Source: Brachybacterium phenoliresistens (GTDB lineage: Bacteria; Actinomycetota; Actinomycetes; Actinomycetales; Dermabacteraceae). Taken from it: a stretch of 64,000 nucleotides of DNA. Every line of letters begins with the position of its first letter. Position 1 is the stretch's first letter. Location: positions 167,976 through 231,975 of the forward strand of contig NZ_KK069988.1 of assembly GCF_000576425.1 (NCBI RefSeq), written 5' to 3'. The notes under the pieces are model-generated. The model was not told the origin of the DNA, did not search any database, and saw only the letters and a program-made list of their open reading frames with translations. The position numbers and the translations under genes were made by a program. Below are positions 44,315-53,385 of this stretch, in pieces.

Positions 44315-44953
44315 GTGGAGCCTCCCAGCCCGGACCTGGTCGTCGGCGAGGACGGGCTGTCCCGCCCCCTGTGGGCCTGCCGCCACGACGACCTGCGGGA
44401 GTACTACGACACCGAGTGGGGCATGCCCGTGCGCACCGAGCAGGGCGTGTTCGAGAGGCTGAGCCTCGAGGGCTTCCAGTCCGGCCTCTCCTGGGCGACG
44501 ATCCTGCGACGCCGCGAGGGGTTCCGGCGCGCCTTCGCCGGCTTCGACGTCGACGCCGTCGCCGCCTTCGGCGCGCAGGACGTCGAGCGCCTGCTGGCCG
44601 ATGCCGGGATCATCCGCCACCGCGGCAAGATCGAGGCGACCATCTCCAACGCCCGCGCCGCCATCGCGCTGCGCACCCAGGAGGGTCTCGGCGCCGCCGG
44701 CGACCTGCCCGCCGGCTCGACCCTCGCCGACCTCGTGTGGTCCTACCGGCCCGCCCGGACCCCGCGACCGGTCCGCGCCGCCGAGGTGCCGACCACGAGC
44801 CCCGAGTCCGCGGCGCTGGCGAAGGAGCTGCGCCGCCGGGGATTCCGCTTCGTCGGCCCCACCACGATGTTCGCCCTGATGGAGGCGCTGGGCATCGTCG
44901 ACACCCATCTGGTCGGCTCCCACCGGCGCGGCAGCTCCGGCGTGTGGGAGTGA
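44315..44953 (+). CDS. tag: DNA-3-methyladenine glycosylase I (variant without the zinc site)
   Basis: The 212-residue protein aligns well with Tag: YYDTEWGMPVRTEQGVFERLSLEGFQSGLSWATILRRREGFRRAF. It excises 3-methyladenine from alkylated DNA. Relative to E. coli Tag, three of four zinc-snap ligands are changed by my alignment (Cys4 to Pro, His17 to Tyr in YYD, Cys179 to Ser in HLVGS), while His175 is kept. The start is GTG at 44315, 2 nt after the SIP stop, and its stop overlaps the next GTG, so it sits in an operon with both. Confidence 0.9.
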   Translation: MEPPSPDLVVGEDGLSRPLWACRHDDLREYYDTEWGMPVRTEQGVFERLSLEGFQSGLSWATILRRREGFRRAFAGFDVDAVAAFGAQDVERLLADAGIIRHRGKIEATISNARAAIALRTQEGLGAAGDLPAGSTLADLVWSYRPARTPRPVRAAEVPTTSPESAALAKELRRRGFRFVGPTTMFALMEALGIVDTHLVGSHRRGSSGVWE

Positions 44954-45999
44954 GCAGCGCCCGGGCGGCGGCTCCCGCCCGGCGGATCGGCGTGGACCTG
45001 GCCCGCACCGCGGCGCTCGTGCTGATGGTGATCGCCCACGTCGCGCCGGGCGACGGGCCCGGCCGCATCCTGCTCGTCTCGGAGTTCCTCACCGCGCCGC
45101 TGTTCGCCCTGCTCGTGGGCGCGGGCGCCCAGCTGGGGGAGGACGGGGCGCGCCCGCACCGGGCGCTGCGATCCCTGGTGCGGGCGCTGTGCCTGATCGT
45201 CGTGGGGGCCGTGCTCGCCCGGTCCTCGGCGCAGGTGGTGATCGTGCTGGTGCACCTCGGGGTGCTGACGGCGCTGTGCATCCCCCTGGTCCGCGGCCGC
45301 ACCCGCACCCTGGCCGGGCTGCTGCCGCTCGTGCTCGCCGCGGCATGCCTGCTGCCGATGCTGCACCGCGCCGCCCTCGCCGGGGCCGGGGCCGACACCC
45401 CGATCGGCGCGCTGCCGGTCCGCGCCCTCGCGCTCGCCGGCGGGGAGGGCCCGTACCGTCTCGCCGCGATGGCCGCCTGCGCGCTCACGGGCATCCTGCT
45501 GATCCGCCTCCTGACCTCCCGGCCGCGCGGAGCCGGGCCCGTCCTCCTCGCGGGCGCCGGAGCGCTCGGCGCGTTCGCCGCCCTCGTGATCGCCCCGAAC
45601 CTGCTGGGGATCTTCGCGGTCCACGCCTACGGCGGCACCCCCGCCGAGATCACCGGCGATCTCGCCGGGGCCGCGGGCGTGCTGCTGCTGTGCTGGGGCG
45701 CGGCCGATCTCGCGCCGCGCGCTCTCGGCCTGCTCGCGCTGCCGGGGACCATGTCGCTGAGCCTGTACACGGGGCAGGTCGTGGTGCTCCACGCGTACTC
45801 GGTCCTCGCCGACGGACGGCGGGACGACTCCTGGCCGATGCTCCTGGGCCTCCTGCTGGCCGGGGCCCTCCTGGTCGCGCTGTGGCGGCGGTTCGCGGCG
45901 CGGGCCACCACCGCCCGCGGCCCCCTCGAAGGCCTCGTGGGCCTCGCCGAGAGCGCCGCGCTCCGCCTTCGCTCCCGCGAGGGGGCATCGGCGCGCTGA
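44950..45999 (+). CDS. Multipass membrane protein, DUF418/heparan-acetyltransferase-like
   Basis: The 349 residues have 9-10 membrane segments and an N-terminal pattern RRIGVDLARTAALVLMVIAHV seen in the DUF1624/DUF418 membrane acyltransferase-like families. A later MSLSLYTGQVVVLHAYSV also fits. The GTG overlaps the tag stop codon (GTGA), so translation is coupled. It may acylate a surface polymer, but no active-site residue other than the early Asp/His can be pointed to. Confidence 0.75.
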   Translation: MSSARAAAPARRIGVDLARTAALVLMVIAHVAPGDGPGRILLVSEFLTAPLFALLVGAGAQLGEDGARPHRALRSLVRALCLIVVGAVLARSSAQVVIVLVHLGVLTALCIPLVRGRTRTLAGLLPLVLAAACLLPMLHRAALAGAGADTPIGALPVRALALAGGEGPYRLAAMAACALTGILLIRLLTSRPRGAGPVLLAGAGALGAFAALVIAPNLLGIFAVHAYGGTPAEITGDLAGAAGVLLLCWGAADLAPRALGLLALPGTMSLSLYTGQVVVLHAYSVLADGRRDDSWPMLLGLLLAGALLVALWRRFAARATTARGPLEGLVGLAESAALRLRSREGASAR

Positions 46000-46116
46000 G
46001 CAGGAGCATCGGCCCCAGGTGCCGGTCGGGAGCCACACGAGGACACATTCCTTGGGCTGCGGCGCCCGGGCGACGCACGATGAATCGTCCATCAGCACTC
46101 GCCGCGGGAGGTCCCC

Positions 46117-47469
46117 ATGAGCACGTCGGTCAGCAACGGGTACTCGAGCACCGCGCAGACCCATGCCGGATACGAGCCGGAGGGCCCGCACCGGTCCATC
46201 GCCGTGCCCGTCCACTCCACCACCGCCTACGCGGCGGAGTCCTTCCAGCAGCTGAAGGACCTCTTCGCCCGCAAGCGCGACGGCTACGCCTACTCCCGCT
46301 CGGGCAACCCCACCACCTGCGTGCTCGAGCGTCGCGTCGCCGAGCTCGAGGGCGGCATCGGCGCGATCGCCGTCGCCTCCGGGCAGGCCGCCGTCGCCGT
46401 GGGCGTGCTGGGGCTCCTCACCCCCGGGGACCACCTCGTCGCCGCCACCCGCCTGTACGGGGGAACGGTCGAGTTCTTCGACGACTCCCTGGCCGACTTC
46501 GGCGCCACCTGGACCGGTGCGGACCCCTGGGACCTCGAGGCCGTCGCCGCCGCCTTCACCGACCGCACCCGCGTGCTGTTCGTCGAGTCCATCGCGAACC
46601 CGGGCGCCCAGCTGGCCGACATCGCCGCCCTGGCGGAGATCGCCCACGCCCGCGACGCCGTGCTCGTGGTCGACAACACCGTCGCGAGCCCCGCCCTGCT
46701 GCGCCCCGGCGCCCTGGGCGCCGACGTCGTCATCCACTCCGCCACCAAGTACCTCGGCGGGCACGGCGCGGCCCTGGCCGGGATCGTCGTGGACACCGGG
46801 CGCTTCGACCCGCGCCGATGTCCGCAGCTGTTCCCCCGCATCACCGGACACAACGAGCGCTTCGGCGTGACCTTCGCCGACGAGTACGAGCGCGGCGGCT
46901 CGGGCTACCTCGCCTACGCCCGCGCCAAGTACCTCACCGACTTCGGCGCCTCCCTGCCGGCCGCCAGCGCGTCCCTGCTGCTGACCGGCATCGAGACCCT
47001 CGACCTGCGCATGGATCGCATCTGCGCGAGCACCGCGCACCTCGCCGCCGCGCTGCGCGAGCACCCCCTGGTCACGCGGGTGCACCACCCCTCCTCTCCG
47101 GGCCGGCCCGATGCCCATATCGCCCGGCGCGACTTCCCGCGCGGCACCTCCGGCGTCTTCGCCATCGACCTCGCCGGCGGGGAGAAGGCCGCAGAGGCCT
47201 TCCTGGACGCCCTCGAGCTGATCACCCTCGCCGTGAACATCGGCGACTCCCGCTCCCTCGCCGTCCACCCCGGCAGCACCACCCACTGCCACCTGACCCC
47301 GGCCCAGCTCGCGGCGTGCGGCGTCACGGAGGGGACGGTGCGGCTGTCCATCGGCCTCGAGGACCCGGCCGACCTCCTCGCCGATCTCGAGCAGGCGCTC
47401 TCGGCAGCGGCCGCGGTCGCGGTGTCCGAGCCCGCGCCGAGCCCGGAGGTCTCGACCGTCGGCGCCTGA
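46117..47469 (+). CDS. metY: O-acetylhomoserine sulfhydrylase (PLP-dependent)
   Basis: The 450-residue protein is a Cys/Met-metabolism PLP enzyme. YAYSRSGNPTTCVLERRVAELEGG, the PLP lysine in HSATKYLGGHG and NIGDSRSLAVHPGSTTHC are the MetY-type signatures. It makes homocysteine from O-acetylhomoserine and sulfide, the substrate for MetH. GGGAGG sets the ATG. The 117-nt leader has a small palindrome ACGAT-GA-ATCGT (46077-46088); no SAM riboswitch consensus is visible. Confidence 0.94.
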   Translation: MSTSVSNGYSSTAQTHAGYEPEGPHRSIAVPVHSTTAYAAESFQQLKDLFARKRDGYAYSRSGNPTTCVLERRVAELEGGIGAIAVASGQAAVAVGVLGLLTPGDHLVAATRLYGGTVEFFDDSLADFGATWTGADPWDLEAVAAAFTDRTRVLFVESIANPGAQLADIAALAEIAHARDAVLVVDNTVASPALLRPGALGADVVIHSATKYLGGHGAALAGIVVDTGRFDPRRCPQLFPRITGHNERFGVTFADEYERGGSGYLAYARAKYLTDFGASLPAASASLLLTGIETLDLRMDRICASTAHLAAALREHPLVTRVHHPSSPGRPDAHIARRDFPRGTSGVFAIDLAGGEKAAEAFLDALELITLAVNIGDSRSLAVHPGSTTHCHLTPAQLAACGVTEGTVRLSIGLEDPADLLADLEQALSAAAAVAVSEPAPSPEVSTVGA

Positions 47470-47541
47470 ACCCTCCCGTCGGCGCGTCCGGCGGAGTAGC
47501 GTCGGAGCGGCAGCAGCCGCCGACGCCGGAGGAGCCCGAGA

Positions 47542-48282
47542 ATGTCCGATCACCTTCCGCCCCTGCCCGAGGACGACATCCGGTCGGTGCTGTGCATCGT
47601 CGCCCACCCCGACGACATGGAGTACGGCGCCTCCGCCGCGGTCCACGCCTGGACGCAGGCCGGGGTGCGCGTGTCGTACCTGCTCATGACCGCGGGGGAG
47701 GCCGGCATGGCGGAGGCCCCCGAGGTCATCGCCCCGCTGCGGGCCCGGGAGCAGCGCGCCGCCTGCGACACGGTGGGCGTGGGCGAGCTGCGGATCCTCG
47801 GCCATCCCGACGGGATGCTCGAACCGGGCCTCGACCTGCGCCGAGACGTCGCGCGCACCGTCCGCGACCTGCGCCCCGACCTCGTGCTCACGGCGAACTT
47901 CGACCTCGAGGCCTACGGCGGGCTGAACCAGGCCGACCATCGGGCCACCGGCCTCGCCGCGGTCGACGGCGTGCGCGACGCCGCGAACCCGTGGGTGTTC
48001 CGCGAGCTCGGCACCGCCGGGCTCGCGCCGTGGAGCGCCCGCGCCCTGCTCATCGTCGGGCACGAACGGCCCACCCACGCCAAGCCGGTCTCCGCGGCCG
48101 ACGTCGACACCGCCGTGGCGTCCCTGCACTGCCACGCCGCCTATCTCGAGCACGTCTCCGGCCATCCCGCGCCCGAGGACCTCATCCCCCCGATCCTGCG
48201 CGCCGGCGGGGAGGCCGCGGGGACCGAGCATGCCGTGACCTTCCGCGTGCACGACCTGGGCGGCCTCGGCGGAAGCACGTGA
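47542..48282 (+). CDS. PIG-L family deacetylase
   Basis: The 246-residue protein has the LmbE/PIG-L zinc motif AHPDDMEYG (about 20-28) with general-base Asp, and a later NQADHRATG histidine ligand. Family members deacetylate N-acetylglucosaminyl or amino-sugar conjugates, for example in mycothiol metabolism. The exact substrate is open. TAGCGT (47497-47502) and GGAGGAG form its promoter and ribosome-binding site. It converges on the M16 gene with only 3 nt between the two stops. Confidence 0.92.
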   Translation: MSDHLPPLPEDDIRSVLCIVAHPDDMEYGASAAVHAWTQAGVRVSYLLMTAGEAGMAEAPEVIAPLRAREQRAACDTVGVGELRILGHPDGMLEPGLDLRRDVARTVRDLRPDLVLTANFDLEAYGGLNQADHRATGLAAVDGVRDAANPWVFRELGTAGLAPWSARALLIVGHERPTHAKPVSAADVDTAVASLHCHAAYLEHVSGHPAPEDLIPPILRAGGEAAGTEHAVTFRVHDLGGLGGST

Positions 48283-48285
48283 GGA

Positions 48286-49743
48286 TCACTCCTCGTCGAC
48301 GTCCTCCGGGGTGAACAGGAGGTCCGGGCGGCGGGAGTCGATCAGCTCGCGCAGCGCACGACCGTGGCGCAGGTCCCCGGTCCAGATCGTGAACTCGCCG
48401 CCGTGCTCGGGGATCAGGTCGCGCGCGTCCCCGCGGGCCGCGATGCCCACGAGGTCGTCCCAGGCGACCGCGCGCACCGCACCGGCCACCCGCACGCTGA
48501 TGCCCTGCTCGCCGGCCCGGACCCGCAGGTCCCACGGCGCGCCGGTGAGGAGACGGCGGGAGAACGTGCGGCCGGACACCTCCTCCTCGTCGTCGAAGAC
48601 CTCGCAGGAGCGGTCGGGGATCCCCGGCAGCAGCGGATGGTCCGGATCCTCCTCCGGGTCGCCGGGGACGACCATGACCAGGGTGCGGAGCCCGCGGTCC
48701 GTCATCTCCTGCAGCTGGGGCGCGCTCACCGCCCGCACCGCGCTCTCGACCTCGTCCGCCGTGCGGGGCTCACTGCCGCGCAGCAGGCCGACGGCCTGGT
48801 CGAGCAGGAAGTCCGGGGCCGATGCCGGTTCCCGCAAGATGCGGGCGATCCTCTCCTGCACCAGCTCGAGCTCCTCGGCGCAGGGGCCTGTCGCGGCGAG
48901 GTCCTGCAGGACGCGATAGGAGTGCTGGGCGATCTCGTCGGTGCGCTGGGCATCCCCGTCGACGACGATGCCCACCAGCACCTTCCCCTCCGGCGCCCAG
49001 GTCAGATCGCACTCGACCCCGTAGGCGAGGCCTCGGTCGTGCCGGAGCGTCTCGCGCAGGCGCGCCAGGAGAACCTCCTGCAGCACGAGGCCGGACTCGT
49101 CATCGGGCACCTCGATCGAGAAGCAGACCGCGGGGGACTCCTCGCGCAGCAGCATCGGCAGCTCCCAGATGGGTGCGGCCGGGCGCGGATCGTCGGCCGG
49201 CGGCCCTTCGGGCAGGTCCAGGCGCAGCCCCTCGGGCAGGGGCCCGGTCAGGGACAGCGCCGCATTGCCGCGGACAAGGAAGCGGCGCACGAACGTCTCG
49301 ATCCGGGCGAACGAGGTCTCGGAGGCGGGCACGCCTCCGACGCCGACGAGCCCCGGTCCTCGCATGCCGTACCGGGTCACCGCCATCGACCCCAGCGCGG
49401 GGTGCACGCAGGAGGACGCCTCGATGGTGACGATCCTGGCCTCGTGCTCCAGGCGATGTGCGGGCAGGTCCCGGATCCGGGCGCAGACCTCCTGGAGGAA
49501 GCGGGCCACCTCGGAGGGCGTGCCGGCCACGTCGAAGCGCAGCGTCTGTCCGGTGACGCTGCCGTTGATCTCGTGGGCACCGCGCGTCACCTCCGACAGC
49601 ACCAGATGCTCCACGAGGTGCGGCACCTGCTGGTCGCGGAAGGTCGCCATGGACGCTCCGGCGCGGAAGACGAGGGATGCGCGCAGCAGTCCCGGTGCCT
49701 CGGTGATGAGGACCGGCACCCCGTCGAGGGAGGTTCGGATCAT
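48286..49743 (-). CDS. M16-type zinc metallopeptidase with C-terminal extension
   Basis: The 485 residues have the inverted zinc motif HLVEH (His42, Glu45, His46), intact, and a plausible third ligand Glu108 in RIVTIE. The spacing (about 62) is shorter than the usual 75. The first 400 residues follow the two-domain M16B clamshell (RETLRHDRGLAYGVECDLTW is the substrate-binding Arg/Tyr region). The last 80 residues (from RTFSRRLLTG) form an extra beta-rich domain that I do not recognise. Most M16B proteins work as pairs with an inactive partner; none is adjacent here. Confidence 0.83.
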   Translation of the reverse strand: MIRTSLDGVPVLITEAPGLLRASLVFRAGASMATFRDQQVPHLVEHLVLSEVTRGAHEINGSVTGQTLRFDVAGTPSEVARFLQEVCARIRDLPAHRLEHEARIVTIEASSCVHPALGSMAVTRYGMRGPGLVGVGGVPASETSFARIETFVRRFLVRGNAALSLTGPLPEGLRLDLPEGPPADDPRPAAPIWELPMLLREESPAVCFSIEVPDDESGLVLQEVLLARLRETLRHDRGLAYGVECDLTWAPEGKVLVGIVVDGDAQRTDEIAQHSYRVLQDLAATGPCAEELELVQERIARILREPASAPDFLLDQAVGLLRGSEPRTADEVESAVRAVSAPQLQEMTDRGLRTLVMVVPGDPEEDPDHPLLPGIPDRSCEVFDDEEEVSGRTFSRRLLTGAPWDLRVRAGEQGISVRVAGAVRAVAWDDLVGIAARGDARDLIPEHGGEFTIWTGDLRHGRALRELIDSRRPDLLFTPEDVDEE

Positions 49744-49782
49744 GGCCGCATCGTCGCACGCCGGCGCCGTCCTCGGAGGGGT

Positions 49783-49807
49783 GTCCGGGAGGGCGGCCCC
49801 GCCGGAC
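49783..49807 (-). terminator. Hairpin downstream of the Fic gene
   Basis: GTCCGG (49783-49788) pairs with CCGGAC (49802-49807) around an inner GGG/CCC. It lies in the 85-nt gap between the Fic gene and the M16 gene on the same strand and may end the Fic transcript. Confidence 0.4.
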
Positions 49808-49828
49808 CGGAGGGCCGGCTGCTGCGGC

Positions 49829-51061
49829 TCAGCCTGCCCGCCGCACCGCCTCCGCGTACTCGTCCAGCACCGCGAGGATCCCGGTGTGCTGCCACACGCG
49901 GCCGCGGCTGCGACCGGTGCGCTCGGTGAGGACGCCCGCCTCGGTCAGCTGCGCGAGGGCGCGCTGCGCCGTCATGGCGCTGGTGCCCAGCGCCTCGCGG
50001 ACGAAGGCGGCGTTCACGATCGGCTGCCCCACCAGCAGCGGCAGCAGGCGGAAGGCGAAGGCGTGCCGCCGCAGGCCGCCCAGCCGCTCCCGCGAGACCT
50101 CGAGCTGCTCGGCGAGGTCGTCGACCAGGGTCCCGCCGGTCGCAGCGGCGTAGCGGGCGGCGCCGGCGAACTCCTCGACCACCGGGCGGGCATCCCCCGC
50201 GCGGAACGCCTCCAGGGAGGCGACGTAGCCCTCGAGGTCGGTGAGAAGTCCCGCGGAGACCGGCGCGGTGGTCCGGGTGACCAGGCTCTTCCCGTGGATC
50301 ATGGCGTGCACGAGGGCCCGCCCGGTGCGGCCGTTCCCGTCGGTGAAGGGGTGGATCGTCTCGAACTGGGCGTGCGCGATCGCGGCATGGACCAGCACCG
50401 GCAGATCCTCGCGGCCGATGAAGGCGACGAGATCCGCGAGAGCCGCCGGGACGTCCTCGGCCTCGGGGGCGATGTGCGCGGCGCCGCGGGGGCTGGCTCC
50501 GCTGCGTCCCACCCACACCAGCTGCTCCCGCAGCCGCCCGCCGTCAGGCGCCTGCGGGGAGGCCATCAGCTCCGCGTGCATCTGCAGGATCGCATCGAGG
50601 TCGAGCCGGTCCGCCAGGCGCAGCGCCGCCTCCATGGTGCGCACGTTGGCGACGACGGTGAGGGCGTTGGCGCTGGAGGACTCCTCGAGCTCGGCCAGCG
50701 CCAGCTGGCGGGCCCCGACGGTGAGGTCCTCGATCTGCGAGGAGGAGGCGGATTCGGTGCGCAGCAGCACCGAGCTCATCGGGCCGATGGCCTGGCTGTC
50801 CGGGCCCAGCACCGCCGCGCTGTGGGCGTCGAAGGCGACCAGGGCCGCCTCCGCATCGGCGACGTCCGCGGCGAGGTCCGAGGGCAGCGCCAGGGCGAGA
50901 TCTGCCAGGGGCGCGGGGACGGTCGCCTCGTAGGCCCCGGTGCCGCGGGCGCGGGCGGCCCGTGAGGTCAGGCCGTCCTCGGGCACCCGCCACGTGCCGG
51001 GGCGCCGCCCCACGGCGGGGACGGGCAGCGGCAGGACGGCCGGCGGAGGAAGCGTGACCAT
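49829..51061 (-). CDS. Fic family protein (AMP-transferase) with C-terminal winged helix
   Basis: The 410-residue protein has the Fic core HPFTDGNGRTGR (about 236-247), intact. An N-terminal helix with SSSQIEDL (about 107-114) is the inhibitory motif of class II Fic proteins, with Asp in place of the usual Gly/Asn. A C-terminal winged helix (about 335-385, MTAQRALAQLTEAGVLTERTGRSRGRVW) is the common HTH of this group. It probably AMPylates a protein and may repress its own gene. An operator-like repeat lies at its promoter. No antitoxin is needed in class II. Confidence 0.93.
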   Translation of the reverse strand: MVTLPPPAVLPLPVPAVGRRPGTWRVPEDGLTSRAARARGTGAYEATVPAPLADLALALPSDLAADVADAEAALVAFDAHSAAVLGPDSQAIGPMSSVLLRTESASSSQIEDLTVGARQLALAELEESSSANALTVVANVRTMEAALRLADRLDLDAILQMHAELMASPQAPDGGRLREQLVWVGRSGASPRGAAHIAPEAEDVPAALADLVAFIGREDLPVLVHAAIAHAQFETIHPFTDGNGRTGRALVHAMIHGKSLVTRTTAPVSAGLLTDLEGYVASLEAFRAGDARPVVEEFAGAARYAAATGGTLVDDLAEQLEVSRERLGGLRRHAFAFRLLPLLVGQPIVNAAFVREALGTSAMTAQRALAQLTEAGVLTERTGRSRGRVWQHTGILAVLDEYAEAVRRAG

Positions 51062-51068
51062 GCGCCCC

Positions 51069-51096
51069 AGTCTAGTAACACTTTTTGCGAAAGTGT
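51069..51096 (-). promoter_or_regulatory. Promoter and inverted-repeat operator of the Fic gene
   Basis: TAGACT (51069-51074) is 7 nt from the Fic ATG, so the mRNA is leaderless. Directly upstream, ACACTTT (51078-51084) and AAAGTGT (51090-51096) form a perfect 7-bp inverted repeat with a 5-nt centre in an AT-rich patch. This is a likely binding site for the winged helix of the Fic protein itself. Confidence 0.6.
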
Positions 51097-51454
51097 GATC
51101 AGTGGGGGCGGCGAGTCACGCTTCCGGTGCGCGGTGCGTCGTCCTGCGCCCTCCGGGCTGCTGGCGCGGCGTCCCTCGCGCGGCGCGTGCTCGGGGCCCG
51201 GCTTTCCGGGGCGCGCTCGGGGTCTCTCCATCCGGCGCGCTCGGGGTCCCACCGTCCGGCCCCATCGTCGGCGCCCGCGAGATGTCATTCTGCGTCGCGT
51301 GAACGGTGGTTCACGCGACGCAGAATGACATCTCGCGAAGGAGTGCGAGCGCCTGGGGTGCGAGGGACACCGGAGCGAGGGGCGCCCGGGGTGCGGGGGA
51401 GCCCGGAGCCCGGCGCGCGGCGCGTGCCCGCAGCGCGGGCGGGCGTGCGCAGGG
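51097..51454. other. Intergenic region between metG and the Fic gene
   Basis: No gene is recognisable in these 358 bp. They contain repeated GGCGCGCTCGGGGTC units (about 51205-51255), the long inverted repeat at 51276-51337 and further GC-rich low-complexity sequence up to the metG stop. The short ORFs seen here have no ribosome-binding site or similarity I know. Confidence 0.6.
51276..51337. repeat. Perfect 29-bp inverted repeat with 4-nt loop
   Basis: The arms 51276-51304 and 51309-51337 are exact reverse complements of each other, separated by GGTG. The arms start CGCGAGATGTCATTC. It lies 118 nt after the metG stop on that strand, so it could be a very strong terminator. Its length and perfection also fit a mobile palindromic unit (REP/MITE-like). 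Confidence 0.95.
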
Positions 51455-53278
51455 TCAGCGGGCGGCGTCCTCGCCGTCCGCGTCCCCCTCGCCGATGCCC
51501 AGGCGCTCCAGCTCCTCGGAGACGATCTTCGGATCCAGCTTGGTGAAGATCGGCGTGGGCTTCGCGACGGGAGCGCCCACGGTGACGGGGCGGTGGCCCC
51601 AGGCCGGGGTCCCGGAGTAGTCCCCGGTGATGATCGGGTACGCAGGACCGCCGTCGAGGTCCTCGACCTCCTCCATGCGCGGCAGCGGCGCGATCACGCG
51701 GTCGCCGCCGAGGGCCTTCTCGACCTGGTTGGCCGAATGCGGCAGGAAGGGGGCGAGCATCGTGTTGAGGTCCGTGACGGCCTGGGCCAGGACGTGCAGC
51801 ACCGTGAGCAGGCGCGGACGCTGCTCCTCGGACTTCATCTTGAACGGCTCGGTCTCCGAGACGTAGCGGTTGGCCTCGCTCACCAGGCGCATCGCCTCGG
51901 CGATCGCCGCGCGCTGGCGGTGGGTGCGGATCAGCTCGCCGACGGTGGAGAAGCCCTGGCCGATGGTCCCCAGCAGCTCGCGGTCGCGATCGGTCAGCTC
52001 GCCGGCCGCCGGGATCTCCCCGACGTTCTTGGCGATCATCGCGGCCGTGCGGTTGACGAGGTTGCCCCAGCCGGCGACGAGCTCGTTGTTGGTGCGGGAG
52101 ACGAAGTCCTCCCAGGTGAAGTCCGCGTCCTGGTTCTCGGGGCCGGCGGCGCAGATGAAATAGCGCAGCGCATCGGGCTGGTAGCGCGACAGGACGTCGC
52201 GGACGTAGATGACCACGCCCTTGGAGCTGGAGAACTTCTTGCCCTCCATGGTGAGGAACTCGCTGGAGACCACCTCGGTGGGCAGGTTCAGCTCGCCGAA
52301 GGCGCCCGGCTCCCCGCCCTTGTCGCCCTTGCCGTTCTGGGCGAGCATCTCCGCCGGCCAGATCTGCGAGTGGAAGACGATGTTGTCCTTGCCCATGAAG
52401 TAGTAGGACAGGGCCTCCGGGTCGTTCCACCACTTGCGCCACAGGTCCGGATCGCCCTGGCGGCGCGCCCACTCCACCGAGGCGGAGAGGTAGCCGATCA
52501 CCGCGTCGAACCACACGTACAGGCGCTTGGTGGGCTGGTCCTCCCAGCCCGGCACCGGGATGCCCCAGTCGATGTCCCGGGTCATCGCGCGGGGGCGGAT
52601 GTCCTCGAGGATGTTCTGGCTGAAGCGGATCACGTTGGGGCGCCACAGGCCGGTGGCCTCGCGCTCGTCGAGCCAGCGGCCCAGCTCGCCGGCCAGCGCC
52701 GGCAGGTCCAGGAAGTAGTGCGTCGTCTCGACGAACTCCGGCGTCTCCCCGTTGATGCGGGAGACGGGATCGATGAGGTCGGTGGGGTCGAGCTGGTTGC
52801 CGCAGGTGTCGCACTGGTCGCCGCGGGCGCCGCCGGCCCCGCAGATCGGGCAGGTGCCCTCGATGTAGCGGTCCGGAAGGGTGCGGCCCGTGGACGGCGA
52901 GATCGCGCCCTTGGTCGTCCTCTCGATCATGTAGCCGTTCTCGTGCACCGCCACGAACATCTCCTGCACCACGGCGTAGTGGTTGCGGGTGGTGGTGCGG
53001 GTGAACAGGTCGTAGGACAGTCCCAGCTGGACGAGGTCCTCGACGATCACGCGGTTGTTGCGATCGGCCAGCTCGCGGGCCGAGATGCCCTCGGAGTCCG
53101 CGGCGACGAGGATCGGGGTCCCGTGCTCGTCGGTGCCCGAGACCATGAGCACGTCGTGGCCCGCCATGCGCATGTACCGCGAGAAGACGTCGGAGGGGAC
53201 GCCGAACCCGGCGACATGGCCGATGTGGCGGGGACCGTTGGCGTACGGCCAGGCGACCGCGGACAGGACTGTGCTCAT
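51455..53278 (-). CDS. metG: Methionyl-tRNA synthetase
   Basis: The 607-residue protein has RHIGH at 17-21 and KFSSSKG near 350 (KMSKS loop). A zinc knuckle CPIC...CDTC lies at about 141-157. The C-terminus is the anticodon-binding helical domain; there is no C-terminal EMAP-like dimer domain. It charges tRNA-Met. It is divergent from the ABC-F leader region. Confidence 0.97.
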   Translation of the reverse strand: MSTVLSAVAWPYANGPRHIGHVAGFGVPSDVFSRYMRMAGHDVLMVSGTDEHGTPILVAADSEGISARELADRNNRVIVEDLVQLGLSYDLFTRTTTRNHYAVVQEMFVAVHENGYMIERTTKGAISPSTGRTLPDRYIEGTCPICGAGGARGDQCDTCGNQLDPTDLIDPVSRINGETPEFVETTHYFLDLPALAGELGRWLDEREATGLWRPNVIRFSQNILEDIRPRAMTRDIDWGIPVPGWEDQPTKRLYVWFDAVIGYLSASVEWARRQGDPDLWRKWWNDPEALSYYFMGKDNIVFHSQIWPAEMLAQNGKGDKGGEPGAFGELNLPTEVVSSEFLTMEGKKFSSSKGVVIYVRDVLSRYQPDALRYFICAAGPENQDADFTWEDFVSRTNNELVAGWGNLVNRTAAMIAKNVGEIPAAGELTDRDRELLGTIGQGFSTVGELIRTHRQRAAIAEAMRLVSEANRYVSETEPFKMKSEEQRPRLLTVLHVLAQAVTDLNTMLAPFLPHSANQVEKALGGDRVIAPLPRMEEVEDLDGGPAYPIITGDYSGTPAWGHRPVTVGAPVAKPTPIFTKLDPKIVSEELERLGIGEGDADGEDAAR

Positions 53279-53340
53279 GGTGGACCAGTCTACGGACTCG
53301 CGGCGGGGCCTCGCGCACGGCTCCGGCCGCGCCGCCGAGG

Positions 53341-53378
53341 AAAATCGGATGCACCCGGGCGCGGCGGCCGGATAGCGT
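53341..53378 (+). promoter_or_regulatory. WhiB7-like promoter of the ABC-F leader transcript
   Basis: AAAATCGG (53341-53348) is an isolated A-tract in very GC-rich DNA. It lies just before the -35 region (TGCACC, 53350-53355), which is 17 bp from a TAGCGT -10 box (53373-53378). An A-tract directly upstream of the -35 is the architecture of WhiB7-dependent antibiotic-resistance promoters in mycobacteria and Streptomyces. The -10 is 7 nt from the leader ATG. No whiB7 gene is in the window. Confidence 0.5.
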
Positions 53379-53385
53379 CGCGGCC

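Noticed and set aside
46000-46116. A SAM-type riboswitch in front of metY
   Set aside because: The 117-nt leader has only a small ACGAT/ATCGT palindrome and none of the conserved SAM-I, SAM-II or SAM-IV core sequences that I could recognise. A covariance-model search would be decisive.
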